Origin: Berberis thunbergii
Taxonomy: Eukaryota > Streptophyta > Magnoliopsida > Ranunculales > Berberidaceae
Assembly (NCBI GenBank): GCA_003290165.1
Contig: QNQO01000673.1
Location: 496,001-560,000 of the forward strand
Reading direction: 5' to 3'
Length of the DNA stretch: 64,000 bases
Notes under the pieces: model-generated
What the model saw: only the letters and a program-made list of their open reading frames with translations
Told to the model about the DNA's origin: nothing
Databases searched by the model: none
Program-made: the position numbers and the translations under genes
In this document: positions 23,691 through 37,358 of the stretch, in pieces
Position numbering within the stretch: position 1 is the first letter of the stretch
How the letters are laid out: every line of letters starts with the position of its first letter

Positions 23691-24078
23691 CCGCCCTCTG
23701 AGGGTTGTGCGAACCCAGTGGTTCATTGTGTGGACGAAGTTACCTTAACTTAACGAGAGGTATATCCATACGTCAGAGTTGACTAGGATCCTCGAGTGCT
23801 TGAACCAAGCATGCGACAGGGTGCTGTACGAATAACAGGCTAAGCCCATGGGCCTGCAAAAGAAGGGCTAGGATTTCCTACATGGTGCGTTGCGTGTACG
23901 ATGTAGATCGCGTAGTGACACGTGTATGGCGTAGGCTGCGTGACGATTGAGTATATTGGTTACTCCCCCTCAATTGATGAGGTTGCATGCAGCGTCATTA
24001 ATTGATTAACTTGGTCTACGTAGTTTCCTTGGGAACTGTCGTCTTCCATTTTCCCATACGACATTTAATGCTTGATAG

Positions 24079-26150
24079 TAGGGTGGGCATCCCATCCCGC
24101 AATCCTGTTCCCGTCCCGACCCAATTTTTTAGGGTCTTAATGGGATTGAATAATTTGATAGGGGCATAATTAGGCTATTTTTAGTACCATATTTCTATAT
24201 ATATTTTTAGCTATTACTTGTTAATTATTGTACTAATTGCTATTTTCATGTTTGTGTAGGTTTCCAATTACAATATTTTAAAATAGAAGCAACTTGGCAA
24301 TTTAGGAATATTAATTGCAAAAGGAATTCACACAAGCAAGGAAACCACACTAACAAGGAAACCACACAACACAAGGAAACCACAGAAAGAGGAAAACAAG
24401 AATAAACGGAGGAAGATACCTGGCTTTGATCGATCAACCACCCATCCAGCAATAGCATTCATCCATCACCAAGTTCTTTTCGCCATCATCCACGCTTACA
24501 AACCCTAGCCGCCACCATCGTCCTGATTGCATCCATCTACCGCCCTCATCCACAGCCGCAGACCACCACCGTCAGACCCCATTCATCTTCTCCTCCTTAC
24601 AACCACAGTCCCTTCTTCCATCCTCTCGCCACAGTCTCTCTCACTGTCCCCTGTCTTCGCCATCTTCACCGTCCGCATCTCTCTCTCGCCTGACTCCCTT
24701 ATCGCCATCACCATCAGAACCTCCTTCACCTCGGCCATTGTCCTCAGTTCATCATCCACCGATCTACAACCTCCTCATCACTTCTAGAAACAACCTCCAT
24801 CAACCCAATCGATCCCCCATTCTCGCATATCCCTCCTCCTCGCAACAGCCTTCATCGTCCTCTTTTCACTCAACCAGTCGACCTCCTCCCTGATCGTCAC
24901 CACCTGCCTGATTCCCCTCTCTCTTTTCTCGCTGTCCATCGACATTCCCTTATCTCTCTCACTCTGTGTCACAAGCAGAGACCGAAAGGAAGAGATGAAG
25001 AAGCAGACCGTGAAGAGGAAGGAGCAATTCGCGAGAGGAAAGTGAAGGAGCAGATTGCGAGGAGAAGGACGATTCTCTTCTGCTATTCGCACCCCAGCTT
25101 CTACTCAGTACCACCGCGGATCAGTGTTTTGTTTTCATCTCTAAACATCTCTTTCTCTTATTTTAGTTTGATTATTGATTATGGACTACTGTTTGAACAT
25201 AATTAATATGTCTAGCTAAACTCTTCTTAGTTAGGGGTGGATTCGAAGCCCCGAACGTGTGCTTTATAAATTAGTTGAATTTAATACTCCTTGCTATTAG
25301 TGATTGTGTTTTGCTTAACTATTTTATAGAAAACTTTTCTGTGTATGTTTGTTAAGGTGGCCAACTTAGTAAGCATGCTAGGATTTGGGGCTAGAGTATA
25401 GGAGAGTTTCACCTAATTGTTATGATTATGTACTCACAAGTAGTAAATACCAAGGAACGTTGGTAAGGTTAAGTCAAAACCTAGGCAAGAACAAGATGCT
25501 GACCATACTTGTAATTGCCTAGTGAGTGTTCATATTTTTCACAAAACTTAATGATCTTAGATTGCTATTTAACTTGCGATTCCTGTTTAGATAGCATGAT
25601 AAGAATAGTTTGAAAGCGACGCTTAGTTTAATTCAACGAACTTGGGAAAATAATAAGATTAATGCAGTGCGGTCACGGTTAGTCTTGAGCATTGTCTCTC
25701 ATGAGTTAGCAAGTGATTATTGAAGATTGATTTTTAAGCATGTGTTTGGTGTGTGGAGATAAAACCCTTAGCTAATTTCTCATCTTTGTCATCTCTTTAA
25801 TTTATTATCTTTACATTAATTTTCGTAGTTATTTTCATAATTTAATTTAGAAAATCCAATCCCCTTTTATTTAATTAATTAGGTTGTTAGTTGTTTTTTA
25901 GTTATTATTAGTGTAATTGACAAGCCCTCTAATCCCCGGTCTAGAACGATTCCTACTTATTCTATACTACAAATTACAAGCAGGGTATTAAGTTGTGTGC
26001 TACTAAAATAGCGCATCATAATTCCATCTCGATCACGTCCCGTCCCGATCTAGAATGGGATGGGATGGGATGAAGATTTTCAATCCCGCCAATCCCGTCC
26101 CGTCCCGAGCTAATTTTTTAATATTTATTATTAATATTTATTATTTATTT
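24079..26150 (+). mobile_element. hAT fragment (TAGGGTGGGCA end) split by a solo LTR
   Basis: The left end TAGGGTGGGCATCCCATCCCG is a plant hAT terminus. The sequence runs to 24155 and resumes at 26019 with CATCTCGATCACGTCCCGTCC, matching another copy at 39877-40070 through TTTATTTTAGGA. The right terminus and TSD are not found, so the fragment's end at about 26150 is approximate. Confidence 0.72.
24156..26018 (+). mobile_element. Solo LTR, 1.86 kb
   Basis: It starts TGATAGGGGCATAATTAGGC and ends AATAGCGCATCA, with a perfect 5-bp TSD TAATT on both sides (24151-24155, 26019-26023). There is no internal retrotransposon sequence. A pyrimidine-rich stretch at 24480-24960 gives spurious open frames. 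Orientation is assigned from TG...CA only. It is a relic of recombination between two LTRs. Confidence 0.88.
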
Positions 26151-26249
26151 TAGGATTGCAATATTATTGTAATTGAAGAAAAATGAATTTAGTTGAAATC
26201 AGTGTAATTGAATTAGTCTATATCTGCAACTATTTGATATTGGTTTATT

Positions 26250-27430
26250 TCTAGAATTGGCAATGATTGGCAATGATGCTATATGGTGTTTCTTACAACT
26301 AGTGGATATACAGAGTATTATTTTGACCCACAAACTGGAAGAGTATGCAGGTATTAATAATCAACTCATAAGAATTCTAATTGACGCTTTGGAAGTAATC
26401 ATCTGTTTTGATTTGTATTTTCACTACCCTTTCATTGATTTGTATTAATATATTTGGAAGTATGAAGAACACTGAATGTTCCTAAGATGGCACTCTTAAA
26501 GCAAATATTTCGACCTAGCAAGGGTTCATGGGGTAACTGAAATGATATTTGGACAAAGAGTCTTCAAACCATAAATAATGGTCATGAAATTCTTAGAACC
26601 GGAAGTCCAGGTTGAGTTTTAATGACAGAACTGCAAGTTTAGAGAAAATGTATGCTACTTCTACATCACTTTGACTGAATCCCTGAGAAGCTGCTTAACG
26701 TATACAAATAATCCATTCATGTCGTTCCTTGCAATGGAGAGTATTTTGTATTTACAGAATGGCCAACTGTGAGATCATTATCCTATAGAATGAAAGCAAT
26801 TTTCAACACTGTTAAATTGTTGATTTGATACTTATATCCGTATCTTTCTTGTAAACTATAAAAATTTTCATCTGCAATACAACAAATATATCATTATGGT
26901 TATCCATTGGTTTTTTTTTTCTTTTCAATTTTCACACCGATAGTATCTTTGCTCAGTCTGATGGTAAACATCTCGGTTTCTTTGTAGAAAGTTTCACGTT
27001 TTACCTGCAGACATTGAGATGTGCTGCTGACATGAAATTTTGAAGGATTGGTAGTCACCCATCTCCTAGTTTTGAAGATGTGATAAATGGAGTTGGGCCT
27101 TGTTGTTTTTTGGTTGTATGATATGCATGAACCCAGTTTCAACCTTTCCTAGTGCTATGTAATTGCAGAATTGAAAAAATAAAAACAGAAAACTTTATCG
27201 AGCTCCTACTGTCCTGTTCACCACTGCGGGACCTTGTTTTGCATAGAATAAGTGAAAAGGGTCTATGCTGCCATTCTATGGTCTTATTGTTGAACCCAGA
27301 TTGCAAATACTGATCTAGTAAAAGAAACAAAGGAACATGCCCTAGGATTGGAAGTGCAAAATGCATGTTGGGTTTTGATAGCACTGTCTCTAGGACTAAC
27401 TTGCACTATCAAACTGAACCACATTCCCAA
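26250..27430 (+). repeat. Tandem locus, unit copy I (partial)
   Basis: It holds the modules around GGATATACAGAGTATTATTTTGACC (26306) and CTGAATCCCTGAGAAGCTGC (26675), and the TTTCTTGTAAACT block near 26845. These recur in the same order in later copies. No gene is recognised. Confidence 0.6.
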
Positions 27431-28990
27431 CAGCATGAGCTAGTTAACCCGTTATCCATCCACTGTAGAAAGAGGGAGGTAATCGCTGCTCTGTGAAGCC
27501 AGCCTAGCGCAGTGCCCTCCACTCTAGAAGCCATGAAGTCCAATGTCCAAACTCCCTAATGCCCTTACTCAAGTTACAAGCTCGCGTTATTGAGCTCGGC
27601 ATCCAAAACAAGACCATGTGATTCATGTAAACTAAATAAAGCGATAGTTCCTAGTTGATATGGGACTAAACTGATAACTATTTGTTTGGATTCCAACCAT
27701 TTTGAGCATTGAAGTGGATATATTATTCAGAAGAAGAGGATGTTTACCTTTAGCTACTAGAATCATCTACATAAGAACATGGGTGGGTACTTTTTCTTTG
27801 ATTAGAACATAGTAAACAATTTGCCACACATACTTCAACATATCACCTCCTATTTGCAAGAGAGATTCGTTCAACATATCCAGAGCCGCACCTTCGCTTT
27901 ATGCCACCCCCTATCATCCTTCCAGCTAAAAGCTTCAACTGCGGGAAAAAACTCAGCTTTAAAGGTGCATGTGAGGAATCATCTAGGAAAAAAAAGTCCA
28001 GCTTCAGAGAGAGAGGTAGAACTGCCTTACAAAATAAAGAAAAAAAAATAGAGCGGATTTGTTGGGAGATTCACATGAAAAATTGGAAATTGCATCAAAA
28101 AAATCAATTGAAAAAAGAATAAAACTGGAAGACATTTCATCCCTATGTTTCCCAAAATGGGAAGATCTGGAGGTTTGGGGCGAATGTTATCACAAGTCCA
28201 AGGTTTGAACCATGTTACCTATTGGCAACGAGTTATATTTCTCTCATTAAAAACAAACTTACTCTAATTTGTTTAATTTGCTTTTGAGTTTTGCCACTTA
28301 GATTGTCTCCAAAATGGTGACAGTTCACAATAAGTGGATGCAGGACAAGGCCACAATTGAATAGGGCATTGATGTTTTAGTTGCATCTTATTGTTTCCTT
28401 GGAAGCCAATTCTTTTTGGTGTGTCGTGAGCTGCTACTTCAAAGAATTTTGATAAAAGTGATGTCCTAACAAGGACTGTTCCATTTATCAGTGTGCTGCT
28501 AATCACTTAGCTGCAGTCGATTCTGATTAGGAATATTATGTGGCATCTCTTTTACAGCTACGGGATATGCTGAGTATTATTTCGGAAAGTTTGAAAGAAT
28601 GTGACGGTATTATAATCATATGTTAAGATTTCTAAGCTTCAATACAGTAACATGTTTGAACTTATCATCTGTTTTAATTGTATTTTCTTTACCCTTTCAA
28701 TTCATTTTCTATCATGGCTTCTTCAGGCATGAAGAACATTGAAATGTCAATGTTCCTAAGATTGCCTCTTCAGGAAAATATTACGACCAAGCAAGGGTTT
28801 ATGGGGTACCTTAAATGGAAATTGGACCTAATATCTAGCAAATGACAATAAAAAAAATGTCAGAAATTTCAGAATACAAGTGAACATTGGCTAAGTTTGA
28901 ATGTGCCAAACTGCTTGGCAAAGTTAAAAGAAATATTGTATGCTATTTCTAGGTCAGATGAATCCCTGACAAGCTGCGCAAAGGTGCAAA
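27431..28990 (+). repeat. Tandem locus, unit copy II (degenerate)
   Basis: It begins with the module containing GTAATCGCTGCTCTGTGAAG (27480). A diverged version of the peptide block of copy III follows, then a tRNA-like SINE piece (about 28180), the hydrophobic-peptide module (28310-28510), and diverged forms of the modules of copy I. Confidence 0.65.
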
Positions 28991-29004
28991 ATGCAGAAAA
29001 ATAA

Positions 29005-31369
29005 AATAAAAAAGAGTTTGTTCATTTGGTGTCAGGCTAGTGAGCGAACTGGACCGGTAGAGCACCGACCCATTATCCATCCACTGTCGAGAGAGGGAGG
29101 TAATCGCTGCTCTGTGAAGCCAGCCTAGCGCAGTGCCCTCCACTCTAGGAGTCATGTAGTCTAAGCCTTCGCTCAGCCCACAGGACTCAACTCCCCACTT
29201 GGATCGGGCAGGCCAGTAGATAGCACTACAGATCCAACCCATTAGCCCAAGCCAATGTCCAAACTCCTTAATGCCCTCACTCGAGTTACAAGCTCGCGTT
29301 ACTGAGCCCGGTGACAAAAACAAGCTCACGTGTTCCATATATACAAAATAAAGTGAGATCTCCTAGTTGGTATGGGACTAAACTGATAACTATTTGTTTT
29401 CATTACAAACGTTATGTGCATTGAAGTATGAAGTGGCACATAATATAAAATATATTATTCAGAAGAACATGATGATTACTTATGCTATTAGAATGCAATA
29501 CATAAAAGAACATGGGTGGCCACTTTTTTCTTTGGTTAGAACTTCAGAAATTTTGCAACTCACACTTCAACCTATGGCTTCCTATTTCATGAAATTTTAT
29601 TTGTTGATGCAAGAGAGTGATAATTGTTCAACATATCCAGAGGCGTACCTTGGGTTATGCCACCTTCTATCTCCTTTCCAGCTGAGAGCTTTAACTGTGG
29701 TAAAAAAACTCAGCTTCCAAGAGGGAGAGCTGCATTATGAAAAAATATTTTTTGATTATTTGTAGGGAGATTTGGATAGAAAATTGAAAATTGCATCAAA
29801 TAAGATCAATTGAAAAAAGAATACAACAAAGTAACAAACAGGAAAAATACGGCATCCCTTATCAAATCACCCTCCTCAAATGTGCTACTCAAGCTCCCAA
29901 GGTACAGTTCAAAGTTAGTATTGCAGCTTCCCTATTGAATCACCCTCCTCAAATACTTCAGCCGATGAGCACAGAAATCTGGGTCTGGTAGCAAACTGGT
30001 CAGCTGTGGTTGGTCATGCCCAAGTTATGGAAACTACCAAGGAGGACTTCAAAAGGCCTACTTTGTCGCCATTTCGAAAATATGCTGGTTATGGTAGTCT
30101 TAAAGATTTATTGGGTTCTTAACTGTGTTGTTTGCTGCAAATTTATTTCAATTTAGAAGAGTTAACACTAGATGCTTATGAAGAAGAATGTGAGGTTGCA
30201 GATCATGCAGGTTCCTTCAGAGGCATTTACCGTTTCAAAAGAAATTGTGGTAAACTTATAAATTGGGGAAAAGGTGTGATGGCTTGATGGTTCAGCAGTG
30301 GCGGATGGTATCACTAGGTCACGGGGTCAAACCTAGCTTGCAGCATCTTTATGGGTTATGATTCTATAAAAACCCTGTTTGCCTTTAAGAAAAAACTTAG
30401 AAATTGGAAAGATTTGCAGTTCAGTTCAGAAAGTATCACAGGTCTAGGGTTCAAGCCCTGACGGCAACGAGATACTGTTTTCATTAAAGGCTTACCGCTT
30501 ACCCTAAGTTTTTTCTTTTGCTTTTGCGACTTTGAAAACAATGTCAGTCTACGTGCAAAATGTTGACAGTTCACTATTGGTGGATGCAGGACAAGGGAAA
30601 GGTCATTGTCGTTTTAGTTGCAACTTATTATTTCCTTGGAAGCCAATTCTTCCTGGTGCGCCGTAAGCTTCCACTCCAAAGAATTTTTGGTTATCATTGA
30701 TGTTCCAAGTAGTACTCTTACATTTATCAGTTTGCTGCTAATCACTTAGCTACAATACTGATTTGGAATGTTATATGGCGTCTCTTCCACAGCTACAGGA
30801 TATACAAAGTATTATTTTGACCCACAGTTCTGGAAGAGTATGCCGCTATTAGTAATCAACTCATAAGACTTCTAAAAATGTTTTATTAGAGGGCAACAAA
30901 GAAAATATTTCCCACAATACATGATCATCTTCAACCTCAAGGACGAGATCGTTCTCTTTCCAATCGTATCTCTTTTTTGTTGTTTTCCCATGGGAAGTTT
31001 TCCTTTAAACAAACACACCCTAAAATCTAGCAAACCATAAAGAAAGGTTACTAATTTCATAATACCGAGAAATACAGGTTGAGTTTCATTGTGCCAAACT
31101 GCAAAATTCAGAAAAATCTGTGTCTTTCTTGTAAACTCTACCATTTTCTTCAGCGATATACCACCGAAAGAATGCGACAAACATGTTATCCTTTATTTTG
31201 CACTTTTCTATTTATGCCAACTACTAAGTTAGTTTTCTCGACCGTTGTCTCATGTCCTTCTATTGCAACAAAATCCTAGTTGTCATTGTCTCAAGTATAC
31301 AAATTGTTGTCAGTAACCACCAAATGCAAAAAAAAAAATATCCAATTTGCATTGTAGCAATGTAGAAAT
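29005..31369 (+). repeat. Tandem locus, unit copy III (main part)
   Basis: It is closely similar to 40423-42796. It holds, in order, the GTAATCGCTGCTCTGTGAAG module (29100), an open stretch at 29394-29765 (MFSLQTLCALKYEVAHNIKY), a piece reading LGLVANWSAVVGHAQVMET near 29975, a SINE, the hydrophobic module at 30555-30750, and modules ending at 31369. Its 3' tail continues at 37662 beyond the Pack-hAT insertion. No family is recognised for the open stretches, and none is a convincing gene. Confidence 0.75.
30271..30392 (+). mobile_element. tRNA-derived SINE, older copy
   Basis: It is similar to the SINE at 41305-41441. It has GGTATCACTAGGTCACGGGGTC, then a degenerate B box (GGGTCAAACC) and TATAAAAACCCTG...CCTTTAAGAAAAA at the tail. 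Flanks resemble each other (AACTTATAAATTGGGGA and AACTTAGAAATTGGAAA), a TSD of about 16 bp with mismatches. Confidence 0.65.
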
Positions 31370-33434
31370 TAGGATTAGGCAGGTCCGAGTAATCGGCCTG
31401 AAAAGCCAAAACTGAAGATCGGACCGATCATTCAAAAGTTAAAAATTTTGGGACCAAACCGAATGAAACCGGGCCGGATCGATTTTGGTATTTTTACATC
31501 CCAGCTTTCAGCCCAAGCCCATTTGTTCATCCCAGTTTTCAGCCCATTAATTGACCATTTTCCAGAGTTTATTTATAACCTCTCCAAACCCTCAAATATT
31601 CGTCGTCGATCTCATACACAATTATGCTTTCTCTGTTCCAACATCTCCTTCACATCCCTTTCACGACCTCAACGACCACCACCTTTTCTACCATCTTCAT
31701 CGCCAACTCACCTAACTTCACCCAACTTCCCCTTTTTCAATCTATCGTCTCTTCTCCGCTAACTCCTCTCTCTAACCACCATTTCTAGGGGGGGTTTTTT
31801 TCACCATCATGAACCCCTCCTCACCACCACCATTCACCATCGATCAAATGGACAACTTTCTCACAGAAGATCTCTCAAACACCTGGTATGACTGGGACGA
31901 CCACCTCCTTGACATCAACTTTGATCAACTCGACTTCACCAACGATCACCACCAATTCACCCTCCCAGACCCCTCGCTGCCGCTCGATGCACCTCCAATC
32001 CCTCAACAACCCATCGCCACCGTTGTTGAATCCGATCGAGGGGGTTCAGTGGTGGAGAGGGTCACGAAGCGGGACTCGAGGTTGATGTGTGAGAATTTCT
32101 TGGCGGGAAGGGTGCCATGTGCCTGCCCAGAGCTTGATGCTCAGATGGCCGAGGAGAAGTTGGAAAAGGAGGGGAGGGGGAAGTTGGTGAAGAAGAGGCC
32201 CAGGACTGCGGCCGTAGTGGTGAGTTTGAAGTGTCAGGTGCCCGTGTGCGAGGCTGATATTAGTGAACTTAAAGGGTATCACAAGTGTCACCGGGTTTGT
32301 TTGAGGTGCACGAATGCCAGTTAGGTTGTTCTTGATGGGCAGTTGATAATCACATAATTATAACATTATTACCTCTTATTATAATTTTGTTAATCCTTGT
32401 TTTATCTTATTTTAGATTAATTATTAAATTTTTGTGTTTTTGTAGAATTTGGAGCAATAATGAAGAAATCGAAGAAAACTGAAATGAACAAATCACAGAT
32501 GGTGACTTCAGAGAAAGTGGAGTTTAAAATAACCTGAGCCATTGGCTTAAATCCAAAATCAAACCCATAAACTCAAACCCAATGCCAAGCTCAATCAAAC
32601 CCAATGCATATTCTCTCAATTATCCAAGATTCTAATTTGATTTAAGCCTTAAATCACTCATTGAACCCTCCCCTTAACTTGTCCATATTCATTTTTTTAA
32701 TTCTCTATAAATACAAGAGAAATAAATGAGAAAGCGGAGGAACAGAAGGGAAAAGAAAACATTACAGAAAATCCAAACCTCTTTCTCACATGTTGTGATT
32801 CTCATCACCATCCTAACCAAACAAAACCACCACCCACAACCATATCTTCTTCTCCACTACCACAGTCCGACCACCATCTCCTGTTTCTCTTTCTTCCACG
32901 AGCAACCTACACCACCCAACCTCTTTCACAGTACTCTTCTCCACCTGTTACAGCCACCTCCATCCATCTCTATCTCTGTGTCTAACTCTGTTTCTGTCTC
33001 TCCACACCTCTCTCTCTCTCTCAATTTCTCTCTCTTCCGGTGTCGGACGCAAGCCACAACCACCGGAGGCCCACAACTCAGCTGCAACAGAAACACCTTC
33101 ATGCTTCCGGCCACTCTCTGAGTTCTCTCTCTTCAATCGGAACTTCTCTCGGTCTCTCTTCGTATACCGGCTGCCACCCAACGTCGGTCAGCTCCGGATC
33201 TTTTCCTTTTATTTTCTTTTTCTTATTTTTAATTTATTTTTAGTTTAGTTTTAAAAACACTGTAACCCCATTTTCTCCAAATTAGTTTAATTAAATTATT
33301 AAATTCAATTTAATCCACTTTCCTCGTGGGATCGACACGTACTTGTCGTTGTCTACCAGTTAGACACTGTGCACTTGCAGTTATTACAAGTGGGTCAAAT
33401 TGGCCTGTTTATTTAGGCCGATTAAACCTGCAAC

Positions 33435-36400
33435 CAGTGTTAGAGAATCGTAAATCGTATTGTATATCGTAACGTGTAAGATTTAGATTTAATCGTAAAT
33501 CGTAAGATTTTTTTAATTATAATATATATATATATATATGCCTTCATTTAGGAATATATCATTTCTTTTTACTTACATTCTTTGTACTCTTTATAGGTTT
33601 CAAAACTACCTGAAACTCGAAGTGTATTCAGCTTTATCAAAGTATAAAAGTGGGGCAATAGATGTGGCAGGTGCGAATGAGATGACCATTAGAACGACCA
33701 TTGCGATTGAAGAGAAATTATTAGAATGAAGATGAATGAATGTAATCCAAGTTCAACTTTGTTTGTGTGATGAAAATTTACAAAAAAATTGATCAGTTCA
33801 AATATATTGTTGTTTGTGGAGAATATTACTTTTATCAAGTCTTTTTGAAAATTCTAGGAAAACAAACAAAATATAGTAGAGCAAAGTGGACTTCATTTGC
33901 CAAAAAGTATAAGACTTCAACACTTCTTGTTCATTCTAACATTCTATCCTATACGCAAAATATACCCAAGAATGTGTGGAAGCGTATACAAAATGACTCT
34001 CAAAAGGCAAAATATAAACTATTAAGCAATAATAACTATTAAATTAGAAGTTATAGTCTTTCCCTGGTTCCAACTTTGATCCCTTCATGAAGTAGTTTCA
34101 TGCTCATCGATAATTGCATCAATAATTGCAATGTCTGCATTATCAATGACATCAATCTCATCTTCCAAGTCACAACCTTCTTCCTCTTCATCTTTAATGA
34201 CTTTGTTCTTTCCCTTTGTCAATTTCGTTAAATTTCTTGGTTCTATTCACATTAAAGTTCAAAAGTAGTAACTAAGTATAGTAAACAACTAGAAGTAAAT
34301 TTGAATTAATAAAGGAAACAAGTAATAAATTATTAACTTACGATGTTGTTTTCGGCTTGGCTCCGCTTCATTGTCAACGAAACAATCGACTATGTCCAAC
34401 CATGAGGTGTCATTGGGGAGTGTCTGATCTTCTTGCTCCACAATCCATTCATTGTCATTATCTAACTCCGACAATAGAATGAGATCTGTGCCTTGAGTCC
34501 TATGTTGTTGGCGTTGGTCAAGCGCAAGATTGTATTTGACAAATACAAGTGCATTCAGTCACTTTTGTTCTAATCGATTTCGCTTCTTTGTATGAATCTA
34601 CCATGTATATAACATATTAGAAAGTTAAATTACTAAATATCCACATCATGCATGACAACTAATTAGTTAAAATATGAAATAAACAAACAATAATTTTTTG
34701 CTCACTTGATCAAATGTGCTCCAATTACGTTCACACCCCGTAGCACTACAAGTCAAGCTCAAAATTCTCTTGGCCACATTCTGCAATTTCGGACAATGGC
34801 TTCCAAAGCTTTCCCACCAATAAGTTGCAATAATAATATCATAATTTTAATACGTAAAAAGACATAAACATGTAATCAATGGAAATGTTCAAGTTAAATA
34901 AACACTAAACATATCAGGTTGTTTCGTGATCCTTGCCTCAATGGCAGATTGTCTCCCAAATGTCCCAGCACCTCTTCTTAACACATCAAGTTTTTGGTCA
35001 ATGAGATTCCTTTCTCGTCTCGATGGAATCAAACGCTCAATTGTTTCATAATAACCATCTATGATCTCTTCATCCGCTTGAAAGTTGTCACTATAATGGA
35101 AACGGGGATTAAGATAGTATGCTGCCGCATGTAAAGGGCGATGGAGTTGTAGATTCCACATTTTTTGTATCTTGACTCCTTGTTCCCAAGATTCTTTGCA
35201 ATTTTTTCCTTGGCTTGACCCAGAGCTTCATAAATGTAGTCAATGGGAGGTCTATCATCCGCATCAACTAAACGCAAAACACGAACCAATGGAGATGCAC
35301 AATTAATACTATACTTCACTCCGGGCAAAAATTGTTTATCCCCAAGTATAATATGCATTACCTCAAGTGCCTCTGGCTTCATTGAAAAATGAGACTCTTT
35401 CCACTTCGTGCAAGTAAACATATTCCTCAAGCCAACCCTATTATCAATAATGCTTTGTAATGTGAGGTAGGCTGTGGCAAATCGAGTGATGGTTGGCCTT
35501 GCTCACTCCCTACCATTAGTGTGCTCTCTCATGAGACTCAATACCCATGTGTGGCTATAAATGTACACAGTTACTTTCTTGGCCTTTTTAACGGTTTCAC
35601 TTGGGAGAGGCAAATCACCAATGCCCGAAAATATAAGATCTATCAAGTGTGTTGCGCAAGGAGACCAGAAGAGGTGTGGCCTATTTTTCATAAGGTATTC
35701 CCCAGCTTTGACATAAGCCGAGGCACTATCCGTGCACACTTGGATTACATTTTCTTCACCTACTTCCTGTACCAATATGCCTGATGTATTAATGGACTTC
35801 AAGAAAATAGTTCCCTTTGGACTATTAACAAGAAAATTTCTAATGCTTCGACTTTTACTATCGATCCACCCATCAGACATAATAGTGCATCCATATTTCT
35901 TCCAATCTTTCTTGTAGGCTTCAAGCTTCACATTCACCTCTTCCACTTCCTTCTTCAAGTAGGTGTTCCTAATTTCATAGTAAGTGGGAGGTTTTAATCC
36001 ACTCCCAAACTACAAATTTCATCAATCATCTATTTAATATATACATTTGTCACAATGTTGAAAGGCAAAGCACATCCATAAATGAACCTAGAAATTTTGA
36101 CACAACATTTTCCCCTATCAGTTGGTTTCCATATCTCATTCATGGTAGTTTGTTTTTTTTCACCTCCATAATCAACTTTGCTTCCACCTACATTTCCATC
36201 ATCCCCATACATTGGAGCATTTATTTCCCTCCTTTCAACAACCTTTGCAACCACTTTATCAGTACACATCTTCTTGAATAGTAAATAATTTTCATCTGAA
36301 TTGCACAAGCATGGTGAAGTATCCTTGTTTGTTCTTCCAAGATGATTTTTCATTCTAAAAACCCCTCCCCACATCTGTTTTCCACAATGATTACACTTAA

Positions 36401-37358
36401 CATGTTGTTTATTATTATTCACAGCAACACAATGTTCCCAAGCTACATCTGACATAGTGATAATAGTAAAGTAATCTAATGAAAAATATCAAAAGACAAT
36501 GACAAGTAAACTTTTTTTTACCTTTGGTTGAAGCAAAACCTCATTTGTTTGGTGAAAACACTTAATGTATGAAGTAGAAGACTATGGAAGAAGTTAAAGA
36601 AACAATCACTTGTTGGTGGTAACCATTGAAGGACATTGAAATAAGAGATTTTCCATAGAAAAATGGAGTTTGCAAAAGGTATGGTTTTCTTTACTTGGGA
36701 AAAGTTAGGTTTATAAAAGTTAATGGGGGATCAGATTTGCTCTTTATAGACAAAAACTTTCACTGAAAATTAAGGTTGTCTCTATCATTTTAATTGTCTT
36801 TACGGGTTTAAGCATGATAATTAATAAAAATAATTATTTAGGGGTCCCTGACCCTGACCTTCATATATAAAGAAATCTAAAAATCGATTCACATTTTCAC
36901 AACACAACACAGAGAGTCGAGATGTTGATTCAACACACCCAAAATTGATTCAACCCACACAACCGCAGAAATCGATTCAACACACAATTAATGCAGAGAG
37001 TCGAGATGCACAGAGATGCAGAGAGAACTTGCAGAGAAGCAGCGGATCTGAGCCGGAATCGAGGGAAAGATGTCGTGACGGGGCAGATCTGAGAAGGTAT
37101 GCCTTTGATTTTCTTTCTTAGATTCTGGTTCTTCTTCTTCTTCCTTGTTTGTTTCTGTTTTTTTTCATTGGTATTCTCCATTTTTTTCTATCGGACGTTT
37201 GTTCTTCAATCGCGAATAACGATTTCACCGCTGAATCGCTGGGTATTCAAACCGATTTGGATGAAGTCCGATTTGTTGGACGATTTGAACCATTTGCATG
37301 CCGAGTCGATTCATATTGGCGATTTGAATCGCGATTTTCACTGATTAGTACAACACTG
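33435..37358 (-). mobile_element. hAT transposon with decayed transposase, 3.9 kb
   Basis: The left end is CAGTGTT and the right end AACACTG, with little further inverted similarity. A perfect 8-bp TSD CCTGCAAC lies at 33427-33434 and 37359-37366. A transposase gene runs on the minus strand. An (AT)n tract is at 33524-33539. It is inserted two bases from the 3' end of the solo LTR. Confidence 0.87.
34289..36455 (-). pseudogene. hAT transposase (BED, DUF659, hAT dimerisation)
   Basis: On the minus strand the order is: an N-terminal BED-type zinc finger (CNHCGKQMWGG, RMKNHLGR) from 36455; a DUF659 block at 35958-35503 (GCTIMSDGWIDSKSRSIRNF, QVCTDSASAYVKAG); catalytic-core segments at 35430-34889 (LHAAAYYLNPRFHY); then the hAT C-terminal dimerisation motif near 34830-34700 (WWESFGSHCPKLQ, CERNWSTFDQ) and a GTGAGC donor. 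The following exon reads IHTKKRNRLEQK, then TGA at 34561-34559 where Trp is usual. Frames shift between blocks. It is a dead copy of an enzyme that would have cut and pasted the element. Confidence 0.85.

Larger units (their letters stand above)
10081..24078 (+). mobile_element. Gypsy-type retroelement, copy B, with nested insertions
   Basis: It starts TGATGCAGTC at 10081. The leader matches copy A in inverted orientation: the block around 10369-10722 aligns with 8848-9045. A TATA-like CCTATATAGG is at about 10929. The coding region is in pieces: 11023-11040, 11616-12500, 12602-13511 and 21509-22025. Removing the TRIM (575 bp) and the gypsy element (8.0 kb) leaves about 5.4 kb. A 3' LTR starting TGATGCAGTC was not found; a hAT insertion begins at 24079. 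With no protease, RT or integrase, it resembles a large non-autonomous (LARD or TR-GAG-like) element. Confidence 0.65.

Noticed and set aside
24527..25092. Ser/Pro/Thr-rich open frames
   Set aside because: They come from a pyrimidine-rich stretch inside the solo LTR, with no conserved domain.
24079..26150. hAT fragments at 24079 and 39877 as one event copied with the tandem unit
   Set aside because: The sequences directly left of the two ends differ (CTTGATAG versus GCTGCAGT), so independent insertions are more likely.
31809..32324. A functional SPL7 gene
   Set aside because: The exon has a stop in the SBP-box, two nested transposons and no exon 2 before the transposon's right arm.
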